NCBI RefSeq assembly: GCF_030812595.1
Contig: NZ_JAUSSZ010000021.1
Span: 1 to 47,220 of the forward strand
Direction: 5' to 3'
Length of the DNA stretch: 47,220 nucleotides
Origin: Arthrobacter bambusae
GTDB taxonomy: Bacteria; Actinomycetota; Actinomycetes; Actinomycetales; Micrococcaceae
The notes beneath the pieces were generated by a model. That model was given only the letters and a program-made list of their open reading frames with translations. It ran no database searches and was not told the DNA's origin. The position numbers and the translations under genes are program-made. Of this stretch, positions 7,894-15,223 are shown piece by piece (within the stretch, counting starts at the first letter, position 1; every line of letters starts with the position of its first letter).

Positions 7894-9438
7894 CTAGCTG
7901 AGCAGCTTATCTGCGTCGATCGTAAGGTGCTCTTGCTCGGCGCTCGTCATAAACGTCCGGCGCCCGGTCGTGTACCAAAGCACGGTGGCCAGGAGGAAGA
8001 CGACCACGACGGCGATTGGCGCGTAGTTGAAGGTGTCGATGGTGATATCCGCGACGGGTGGAAGAACAAAGAGAATCACGATGATGGCGACCCACACAAT
8101 CGCTATCCAGTTGATGAGTGGGCTCCACTTGCCCAGATGCCACGGGCCCGGCACGAAGTCCTTGTTGAGCCTGCGGAGCAACACCGGGGTGATGTACGCG
8201 ATGTAGAGGCCGATGACGGCGACGCTCGTCACGGCAAAATAGGCGGTGGTATTGAACAGCGCAGGCGAAGCTAGCACGATCGCGCAGCCGACGCAGAGCC
8301 AGATTGAATTAGTGGGGGTGCCGCTCCGGGCATTGACCTGGGCCCAAATACGGGAACCCGGCAGTGCATTGTCGCGGGAGAAAGCGTAGGTCATGCGTGA
8401 GTTGGCGGTCACTGATGCCATTCCGCAGAAGAACTGTGCTCCCACCACGATGGCGAGCAGGAACTTGGCTACGCCGGGGTTGCCCAGCGCATCCAGGAAA
8501 ATCTGTGCCGGGGGCAATCCGGTTGCCGTGGCTCCAAGGGTGGTCAGGCCCTCCTCTGAGCCGTCCGGTATCGCCGCAACGAGTGAGTAGAGCAGGATCC
8601 AGCCACCAATGACGGAGATAACCACGCTCATCACGATCCCCTTCGGGGCCGCGATGGCTGCGTTCTTGGTCTCTTCGGCGACGTGGGCCGAAGCATCGTA
8701 GCCGGTGTAGGTGTACTGCGACATGAGCAGGCCCATGAGGAAGACATACGGCCCGAAGGTGAAGCCGGTTTCGTTGTGCCACGCCGTCATCGTCCAGTCG
8801 AAGGACTGGTGGTTCGTAGGCATGATCCACAGGGCGGCAACGATGATCGCGACGCCCACAATGTGCCACCATGCGGAGACATTGGAGAGGAAACTGACAA
8901 TTTTGACGCCGAAACTGTTGAGCAGGGCGTGGATGACCATCAGGACGACGAACAGTGCGAACGTACCGCCAGCTGTGGGCTCGACCCCGAAAGTCAGAGC
9001 CGCGAAAGCCATCATTGTTGTGGCGCATCCAAAATCGATTGCAGCCGTGACGGCTACTTCACCGAGGAAGTTGAACCAACCGACGTACCAGGCCCAGGCC
9101 CTCTTGTTGCGTTTGGCGAGCCTGCCCGCCCAGAAATACAGTCCGCCGGCTGTGGGGTATCGGGAGCATACCTCGGCCATTGAAAGGGCCACGCACAAGA
9201 CCAGGAGGCCAACGATCGGCCACCCGAGGTTGATGGCGGCCGGGCCGCCGGACTTGAGCGCAATGCTGAAGGATGTGATGCAGCCAGCCAGGATCGAAAT
9301 GATGGAAAACGAGACTGCGAAATTGGAGAAGCCGGACATGCCGCGATGTAGCTCTTGCTTGTAGCCAAGCTCCGCGAGGGCGGCAGCATCTGCGTCTTGC
9401 ACAGCCTGCACCTTCGCTGCCGTAGAACGATCACTCAT
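7894..9438 (-). CDS. APC-superfamily amino acid/amine permease
   Basis: A 514-residue polytopic membrane protein with about 12 hydrophobic helices. The N-terminus ELGYKQELHRGMSGF leads into FSIISILAGCITS, as in the amino acid/choline/GABA transporter branch of the APC superfamily. A conserved loop PTAGGLYFWAGRLA also fits. It is the first gene of the amine cluster and would import the substrate. GAAAGAGA precedes the ATG. Amine versus amino-acid specificity cannot be decided from sequence. Confidence 0.88.
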   Translation of the reverse strand: MSDRSTAAKVQAVQDADAAALAELGYKQELHRGMSGFSNFAVSFSIISILAGCITSFSIALKSGGPAAINLGWPIVGLLVLCVALSMAEVCSRYPTAGGLYFWAGRLAKRNKRAWAWYVGWFNFLGEVAVTAAIDFGCATTMMAFAALTFGVEPTAGGTFALFVVLMVIHALLNSFGVKIVSFLSNVSAWWHIVGVAIIVAALWIMPTNHQSFDWTMTAWHNETGFTFGPYVFLMGLLMSQYTYTGYDASAHVAEETKNAAIAAPKGIVMSVVISVIGGWILLYSLVAAIPDGSEEGLTTLGATATGLPPAQIFLDALGNPGVAKFLLAIVVGAQFFCGMASVTANSRMTYAFSRDNALPGSRIWAQVNARSGTPTNSIWLCVGCAIVLASPALFNTTAYFAVTSVAVIGLYIAYITPVLLRRLNKDFVPGPWHLGKWSPLINWIAIVWVAIIVILFVLPPVADITIDTFNYAPIAVVVVFLLATVLWYTTGRRTFMTSAEQEHLTIDADKLLS

Positions 9439-9514
9439 GATTATTCTCTTTCTAAACGGAAGGGGGAGCGGGCCGACACCGCTCGCATCGATAGTGACCT
9501 ACTTCACATCTATC

Positions 9515-9538
9515 TGTCAATGGTCTGACTTCAGACCA
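9515..9538 (-). promoter_or_regulatory. Permease promoter -35 box with abutting FadR-like operator
   Basis: TGGTCTGACTTCAGACCA (9521-9538) is a perfect palindrome with 8-bp arms and a CT centre, matching the TGGTnnnnACCA form typical of FadR/FCD regulators. On the minus strand a TTGACA hexamer (9515-9520) follows immediately. A -10 box is less clear. The cluster's own FCD regulator is the obvious candidate ligand. Confidence 0.68.
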
Positions 9539-9573
9539 CAAACCAACCGTCCCGGAACGGTAGGCTGGAAGGC

Positions 9574-9942
9574 ATGGTTTCTGAGGACTCGAACACCGGC
9601 GGCACGTCACAAAAGAGCACGTCACAAAACGGCACGTCACCAAACAGCACCCCGGAGCGTCGCGGGATCACAGTCCGCCGCGCGCCGAAGTTCGTTCCCT
9701 TCATGGGCCTGGGCGGCGTGATTGGCATCATTGTCGCCGCATTCGTGGCCTATGGGATCCCCGGGGACGAAAGTTTCGACACCGGGGCGGTCTTCGGCTT
9801 CTTCCTCGTATCCTTCGCCGCGGGTGGCGTCTTGTTGGGTGCCATCACGGCACTCGTCCTGGACAAGGTCAGCGTGCGTCGCTCCCAGCGGGCCGTCGTC
9901 GAGTCCGTACCCAACCCCACAGAGCACGATCCCGAAGCATAG
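9574..9942 (+). CDS. Conserved two-helix membrane protein of unknown function
   Basis: A 122-residue protein with a hydrophilic, Ser/Thr/Asn-rich N-terminus, two hydrophobic segments (about 42-62 and 70-95) and a short charged tail. The N-terminus is encoded by imperfect 15-bp repeats (GTSQKS/TSQNGTS). TAGGCT at 9561-9566 lies 7 nt from the ATG and probably acts as a -10 box giving a leaderless mRNA. It precedes purF by 62 bp. I assign no function. Confidence 0.72.
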   Translation: MVSEDSNTGGTSQKSTSQNGTSPNSTPERRGITVRRAPKFVPFMGLGGVIGIIVAAFVAYGIPGDESFDTGAVFGFFLVSFAAGGVLLGAITALVLDKVSVRRSQRAVVESVPNPTEHDPEA

Positions 9943-10004
9943 GATCCCGGTCACAATGCCGCGTGGGGGAAAGTACCACGCCAACATCATGCGACAATTG
10001 ACCA

Positions 10005-11624
10005 GTGGCACGTGGCGACGGAAAACTTTCTCATGATCTTCTCCCCGACGAAAAAGGACCTCAGGACGCTTGTGGCGTCTTCGGGGTCTGGGCGCCGGGC
10101 GAAGAAGTAGCAAAACTCACCTATTACGGGCTGTATGCGCTGCAGCACCGCGGACAAGAATCGGCTGGTATTGCTACCAGTGACGGCAAGCGCATCAATG
10201 TCTACAAGGACATGGGCCTCGTGTCCCAGGTCTTCGACGAGACGACCCTCAACACCCTCACCGGGCACCTTGCCGTGGGCCACTGCCGCTACTCCACCAC
10301 CGGAGCAAGCCACTGGGCCAATGCGCAGCCCACCTTGGGCGCAACCGCTACGGGGACCGTTGCCCTCGCGCACAACGGCAACCTGACCAACACTGCCGAG
10401 CTCCGGGAAATGATCCTCGAACTCAACGGCGGTCAGTTGACCGGAGAAATGAAGCAGGGCAACACCTCGGACACCGCCTTGGTCACCGCCCTCCTCGAAG
10501 GCGAAGAGGGCAAGACCCTCGAAGAGACCGCGCTTGAACTGCTTCCCAAGATCCGGGGCGGTTTCTGCTTCGTGTTCATGGACGAAGGCACCCTCTACGC
10601 CGCCCGCGACACCTTCGGCATCCGCCCCCTGTGCCTTGGCCGCCTCGAGCGCGGCTGGGTTGTCGCCTCGGAGCAGTCTGCGCTGGCCACCGTCGGTGCG
10701 AGCTTCATCCGCGAGATCGAACCCGGCGAGTTCATCGCCATTGACGAGAACGGCGTCCGCTCCCGGCGTTTCGCGGAAGCGACGCCCGCCGGTTGCGTTT
10801 TCGAGTATGTCTACCTTGCGCGCCCCGACGCTTCCATTGCCGGGCGCTCCGTGTACGAATCCCGCGTGGAGATGGGCCGCCAGTTGGCCCGCGAAAACAC
10901 CCAGGTAGCGGACATCGTCATCCCCGTCCCCGAGTCCGGAACTCCGGCAGCAGTGGGCTACGCCGAAGAATCCGGCATCCCGTTCGCGCACGGCTTCGTC
11001 AAGAACTCCTACGTTGGCCGGACGTTCATCCAGCCTTCACAGACCTTGCGCCAGCTCGGAATCCGGCTCAAGCTCAACGCCCTCGAATCAGTGATCCGGG
11101 GCAAGCGCGTGGTGGTGGTGGACGACTCGATCGTTCGCGGCAACACCCAGCGGGCCATCGTCCGGATGCTCCGCGAGGCCGGCGCCGCGGCCGTCCACGT
11201 CAAAATCTCCTCACCGCCGGTCCAGTGGCCCTGCTTCTACGGCATCGACTTCGCATCCCGCGCTGAACTGATCGCCAACGGTGCCACGATCGAGGAAATC
11301 TCCCAGGCCATTGGAGCAGACTCGCTGGCCTACATTTCCGAAGACGGCATGATCGGCGCCACCCAGCAGCCACGCGAACGCCTTTGCACTGCCTGCTTCA
11401 CCGGCCAGTACCCCATCGCACTTCCGGGCTCGGACAAACTGGGCAAAAACCTCCTGGAGCGCACCGACCTCGGCGAGCTGCCGACGTCGGGCACCTCCCC
11501 CGAAGCCGTCACCGCGGACTCGGACGACCCGGCCAACAAGCCCGGCGCCACGGGCTGCGATCCCGGACCCGACGCCGAGTTTGAGAACCTGCTGACCGAC
11601 GCCGATAAGAAAGAGTCTGTATGA
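10005..11624 (+). CDS. purF: Amidophosphoribosyltransferase
   Basis: A 539-residue enzyme for the first committed step of purine synthesis, making phosphoribosylamine from PRPP and glutamine. Cys23 in DACGVFGVW is the glutaminase nucleophile, exposed after propeptide cleavage. GHCRYSTTG and AHNGNLTN follow, and VVVVDDSIVRGNTQ is the PRPP loop. Four cysteines (AGCVFEY, WPCFYG, LCTAC) match the Fe-S ligands of the Bacillus-type enzyme. The start is GTG; an ATG is not available in frame near the N-terminus. It overlaps purM by 4 bp. Confidence 0.97.
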   Translation: MARGDGKLSHDLLPDEKGPQDACGVFGVWAPGEEVAKLTYYGLYALQHRGQESAGIATSDGKRINVYKDMGLVSQVFDETTLNTLTGHLAVGHCRYSTTGASHWANAQPTLGATATGTVALAHNGNLTNTAELREMILELNGGQLTGEMKQGNTSDTALVTALLEGEEGKTLEETALELLPKIRGGFCFVFMDEGTLYAARDTFGIRPLCLGRLERGWVVASEQSALATVGASFIREIEPGEFIAIDENGVRSRRFAEATPAGCVFEYVYLARPDASIAGRSVYESRVEMGRQLARENTQVADIVIPVPESGTPAAVGYAEESGIPFAHGFVKNSYVGRTFIQPSQTLRQLGIRLKLNALESVIRGKRVVVVDDSIVRGNTQRAIVRMLREAGAAAVHVKISSPPVQWPCFYGIDFASRAELIANGATIEEISQAIGADSLAYISEDGMIGATQQPRERLCTACFTGQYPIALPGSDKLGKNLLERTDLGELPTSGTSPEAVTADSDDPANKPGATGCDPGPDAEFENLLTDADKKESV

Positions 11625-12781
11625 CCCCCGCATCCTCCGCCGCTGATAACACAACGGGCATCACCTACGCGTCGGCCGGCGTCGACGTCGAGGCAGGCGA
11701 CCGCGCCGTCGAACTCATGAAGGACGCCGTCAAGGCGACCCACAACAGCTCTGTGCTCGGCGGCGTCGGCGGCTTCGCCGGCCTGTACGACGTCTCCAAG
11801 CTGCTGACGTACAAGAAGCCGCTGCTGGCCACGTCCACCGACGGCGTGGGCACCAAGGTAGCGATCGCCCAGGCCATGGACATCCACGACACGATCGGTT
11901 TCGACCTGGTCGGCATGGTGGTGGACGACATCGTGGTGGTCGGCGCCGAGCCGCTCTTCATGACCGACTACATCGCTTGCGGAAAGGTTGTCCCCGAGCG
12001 CATCGCGGACATCGTCCGCGGCATCGCGGCGGCCTGTTCCGTCGCGGGCACTGCCCTGGTGGGTGGCGAAACCGCTGAGCACCCGGGCCTGCTGGGTGAA
12101 CACGAGTACGACGTCGCCGGCGCAGCTACCGGTGTTGTCGAAGCCGATGCCCTGCTTGGCCCGGACCGGGTCCGCGCAGGCGACGTCGTGATCGGCATGG
12201 CCTCCTCGGGCCTGCACTCCAACGGGTACTCCCTGGTTCGCCGCGTGATCAACCACGCCGGCTGGGCCCTGGACCGCCAGGTCTCCGAGCTGGGCCGCAC
12301 CCTGGGCGAAGAACTGCTTGAGCCCACCCGTGTCTACGCCGCCGACTGCCTGGACCTCGCCCGCGCTTTCCCGATCAACGGCCTCGCGGCTGCGCCCGGC
12401 GCCGTGCACGGCTTCAGCCACGTCACCGGGGGCGGCTTGGCAGCCAACCTGGCCCGTGTCCTGCCGCAGGGCCTCGTTGCCACGGTTGACCGCGCCACAT
12501 GGGAACTGCCGGCCATCTTCAAACTGGTCTCCGAGCTCGGCAACGTGCCGCTCGCCGACCTCGAGCGCACTCTCAACCTCGGTGTCGGCATGGTGGCCAT
12601 CGTGTCCCCCGAAATCGCCGACGCCGCCGTGGCGCGCCTCAACGAACGCGGCCTGCCGTCGTGGGTCATGGGTACTGTTGCGGCGGATTCCTCGTCCGTG
12701 GACAAGAGCGGCCCGGACTATGTCCAGGGCGCCAAGGGCGTCGACGGCGGAGCCGTGCGCCTGGTGAACGCTTACGCCTAA
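11621..12781 (+). CDS. purM: Phosphoribosylformylglycinamidine cyclo-ligase
   Basis: A 386-residue AIR synthetase that closes the imidazole ring in step five of purine synthesis. ATSTDGVGTKV, DLVGMVVDDIVVVGAEPLFMTDY, GGETAEHPG and SSGLHSNGYSLVR are family hallmarks. It is coupled to purF through ATGA and ends in a strong hairpin. The N-terminal extension to ITYASAGVD is normal for actinobacteria. Confidence 0.97.
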   Translation: MTPASSAADNTTGITYASAGVDVEAGDRAVELMKDAVKATHNSSVLGGVGGFAGLYDVSKLLTYKKPLLATSTDGVGTKVAIAQAMDIHDTIGFDLVGMVVDDIVVVGAEPLFMTDYIACGKVVPERIADIVRGIAAACSVAGTALVGGETAEHPGLLGEHEYDVAGAATGVVEADALLGPDRVRAGDVVIGMASSGLHSNGYSLVRRVINHAGWALDRQVSELGRTLGEELLEPTRVYAADCLDLARAFPINGLAAAPGAVHGFSHVTGGGLAANLARVLPQGLVATVDRATWELPAIFKLVSELGNVPLADLERTLNLGVGMVAIVSPEIADAAVARLNERGLPSWVMGTVAADSSSVDKSGPDYVQGAKGVDGGAVRLVNAYA

Positions 12782-12799
12782 GGGTTCTTAGCTCAAACG

Positions 12800-12841
12800 A
12801 GTGCCCACCCAATGACCGTTCTGGCCATTTGGGTGGGCACT
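12800..12841. terminator. Bidirectional hairpin terminator after purM
   Basis: AGTGCCCACCCA (12800-12811) pairs with TGGGTGGGCACT (12830-12841). The inner ATGACC/GGCCAT adds more pairs with one mismatch. TTTCGCTT follows on the plus strand. It separates convergent purM and the VOC gene. Confidence 0.85.
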
Positions 12842-12852
12842 TTCGCTTAAGC

Positions 12853-13638
12853 CTAAGAGCTTTCGCCGGCCATCACGCTGAAGGCTGCTCCGGCAGGATC
12901 GCCGAGAACCGCCATGCGGCCGACACCGGGGACATCGAAGGCAGGCGCGAAGACCTGGGCTCCGAGTTCCACCGCCTTCGCGACGGACTCGTTGACGTCC
13001 GCAACATTGAAGTAGGTCATCCAGAACGGCGGCATGCCCTCCATGGGCTGCTTCATGGCGCCGGCCACGGCCTTGCCGTCCACCACGAGCTGGGTGTACT
13101 CCTGGAGATCGCCCGCCGCAGCCGCCTCACTGGAGCATCCCGTCACGCTTTCGTAGAAGGCCACGGCCTTGGCGACGTCGTTTGTCTGCAGCTCGCTCCA
13201 GATCACCGTGCCCGGTTCGTTGACCAAGCCGGCCCCGTGGTGGTTTCCGGCCTCCCAGAAGCCAATCTGCGCGCCGGTGGGATCGGCAGCGAAAAACATC
13301 CGGCCACTGCCGTTGGGGACGTCGTCCGGCGGGAAGAGGATGTTTCCGCGTGCCGCCGTGGCACGCCCTGCGGCCTCATCGACAGAATCGACTGCGAGGT
13401 AGTTAGCCCAGTATGACGGCATCCCGGCCGCAGCCATGTCCGGCATCTGCTGCATCATGCCCGCAACGTAGCAGCCCTGCAGCTTGGCCATGTAGTACGT
13501 GCCGCCGTTGCCGGCGTCCATCGCGTCCAATTCCCAGCCGAATAGATCGCCGTAGAAAGCCTTGGAAGCCTCAATGTCCGACGATGACAGGTCCACCCAA
13601 CATGGAGTTCCCTGCTTGTAGCTATCAACCTGCGGCAT
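12853..13638 (-). CDS. VOC-family protein with two glyoxalase-like domains
   Basis: A 261-residue protein made of two vicinal-oxygen-chelate modules, about 8-130 (PCWVDLSSSDIEASKAFY) and 140-258 (VIWSELQTNDVAKAVAFY). Such fused proteins act in glyoxalase-type chemistry, antibiotic binding or hydroxylase-like roles; the substrate is not predictable. AAAGGGA precedes the ATG. It is monocistronic between two hairpins. Confidence 0.86.
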   Translation of the reverse strand: MPQVDSYKQGTPCWVDLSSSDIEASKAFYGDLFGWELDAMDAGNGGTYYMAKLQGCYVAGMMQQMPDMAAAGMPSYWANYLAVDSVDEAAGRATAARGNILFPPDDVPNGSGRMFFAADPTGAQIGFWEAGNHHGAGLVNEPGTVIWSELQTNDVAKAVAFYESVTGCSSEAAAAGDLQEYTQLVVDGKAVAGAMKQPMEGMPPFWMTYFNVADVNESVAKAVELGAQVFAPAFDVPGVGRMAVLGDPAGAAFSVMAGESS

Positions 13639-13664
13639 TGCTGTCCCTTTGTTGAGATGCCGGC

Positions 13665-13856
13665 ATGTGCCGGCGCTCCAAGCTGGAGGGCGTCTGGGAC
13701 AACCCTGTCCAGCGGCTCATTAGCCGCTCCTATCCACTGGATGACGCCAAGCTTGAGCGTGTGGCAAACGATCACCGAAAGATCCTCGCCGCTGCCCGCG
13801 CCAATGACCTCGAGGCACTCATCCCGCTGCTGGATTTGTGCCACCAAAAGGACTGA
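13665..13856 (+). pseudogene. Short frame resembling the C-terminal end of an FCD (GntR) regulator
   Basis: A 63-residue frame. The stretch NDHRKILAAARANDLEALI followed by LLDLC resembles the last helices of FCD domains, such as EHRLIVQAILDGEPAAARS in the regulator at 7101. No HTH domain or intact upstream frame is present, because a stop lies four codons before the ATG, and no ribosome site is convincing. A decayed regulator is the simplest reading. A real small protein is possible. Confidence 0.4.
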
Positions 13857-13883
13857 GCGGGAAAAGGGAAAAAGAGGACGAAA

Positions 13884-13923
13884 AAGCCCGCAGGGCATGC
13901 CAAAAGTGGCGCCCTACGGGCTT
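13884..13923. terminator. Hairpin between convergent 13665 frame and DUF3073 gene
   Basis: AAGCCCGCAGGGC pairs with GCCCTACGGGCTT around a 14-nt loop with one wobble. The flanking A-run (13881-13885) would give a T-run on the minus strand, so it mainly terminates the DUF3073 transcript. Confidence 0.75.
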
Positions 13924-14017
13924 GATCATTTTGGGTGGCATCCGGAGATGTCAAATGACTTCGTGTACGACGGCGGTACGCAACTCGATGCCGAAAGGCA
14001 CCTGATTGTTGCTACAG

Positions 14018-14251
14018 CTATCCGATGCGGCGGGTGTCTACCTCGTCGTCATCGTCTTCCAAGTCCTGTGCGTACTTGTCCTCGTAAGCCGAGTAGTCCG
14101 GCTCCGGCGGATCATCCGCGAATCGGCTCGTCGCACGACTTGATGGCCCGGTCAGCTCGCGCTGGAGGGCCGAATAGTCAGTGTTCGGGGAGTAATACTT
14201 GATGTCCCGAGCCTGCTTGGTAGCTTTTGCCTTTTGACGGCCGCGCCCCAT
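14018..14251 (-). CDS. DUF3073 family protein
   Basis: A 77-residue protein starting MGRGRQKAKATKQARDIKYY, the actinobacterial DUF3073 signature, with SPNTDYSALQREL and a very acidic tail (DLEDDDDEVD). The function is unknown; the basic N-terminus and acidic C-terminus suggest a soluble nucleic-acid or protein contact role, which is only inference. The start is internal to a longer frame and has AAGGGGG 7 nt upstream. Confidence 0.9.
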   Translation of the reverse strand: MGRGRQKAKATKQARDIKYYSPNTDYSALQRELTGPSSRATSRFADDPPEPDYSAYEDKYAQDLEDDDDEVDTRRIG

Positions 14252-14493
14252 GGCGTGACCCCCTTTTGTACTTGGACCGGAGGTGGTCACCTTGGCGATC
14301 GGTGAGGCCCCGGAATGTTTGGTCAATTTGTCGTATGTCTAGATTACATGCTTTCTGGAGCAACTGCTTGCCATGACCTCCGCGAAACCGCCGTCACAGT
14401 TCCACCCGGCAGCATCACCGACCAGCGGCATGAAAAACTTGGGTAGAGTCGCCCTAATATCGGGCCGCACGCATGAAAGGCGCAAACTCAGAC

Positions 14494-15189
14494 ATGGGCC
14501 AGGACAACACCATCCCGGGCAACAACGGTACAGCCGGCAACGAGTCACCGGTAGACCCTGGTTCAGGGACCGAAGATCCGCGGGTTTCTGGCATCTACGC
14601 GGAAAATGGTGTTCCTGGCAAACCCGGGCCCGCCGACGGCTTTCCCCCCGAAGAAGGGCAATCCCTGCGGAGCGCACTGGACGCCAGGACGCGTTATCGG
14701 CTCATCATTGGCGGCATTGTGCTTGCCGTGTTGATCCTCATCGGCGTAGTCATCTGGGTCATCCTTGGGGCCTTGGCCAACCATCCAGCGGCCGGTCCTG
14801 CCCCTGCACCGTCCACGTCCAGCAGCCGCGGCCCCCTCCCGGCAGACGTCGAGGCAAAGGATTACCAGCTGGGCGACTGCTTCGCCGATTTCGACTCGAA
14901 CGCCACCAAGTCCAGGGTGGTGGACTGCAACACCGACCATTCGGCCCAGCTAGGCGCTGTTTTCCGGTACAAGGCTGATGACAGTTTCCCCGGGGCCACT
15001 GCCTTGCGTGACAAAGGTCGCGAAATCTGCCGTGATGTGATGCTCAATGAAGCCTCCACCAAGTACCCGCTCCTTCAGCAGAACGTGTACCCAAGCGCCA
15101 CCAGTTGGAACAACGGTGACCGCCGAGTGGACTGCTTCATCGTGGTGAACTCAGGAAACACACTCAAGGAATCCATCCTCCAGAAGTAG
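14494..15189 (+). CDS. Membrane-anchored septum-formation-like protein
   Basis: A 231-residue protein with a Gly/Pro-rich cytoplasmic N-terminus, one helix at about 69-94, a Pro/Ser linker and a C-terminal extracytoplasmic domain. That domain has GDCF, VVDCNTDHSAQ, CRD and RVDCF cysteines, the pattern of the actinobacterial septum formation domain. These cysteines may form disulfides. I chose the second ATG because AAAGGCG precedes it; the ATG at 14473 would add seven residues. The exact role is not established by sequence. Confidence 0.78.
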   Translation: MGQDNTIPGNNGTAGNESPVDPGSGTEDPRVSGIYAENGVPGKPGPADGFPPEEGQSLRSALDARTRYRLIIGGIVLAVLILIGVVIWVILGALANHPAAGPAPAPSTSSSRGPLPADVEAKDYQLGDCFADFDSNATKSRVVDCNTDHSAQLGAVFRYKADDSFPGATALRDKGREICRDVMLNEASTKYPLLQQNVYPSATSWNNGDRRVDCFIVVNSGNTLKESILQK

Positions 15190-15223
15190 CCCCGCAGCTT
15201 ACAGCCCAGGCAGCTGGCAGTTC

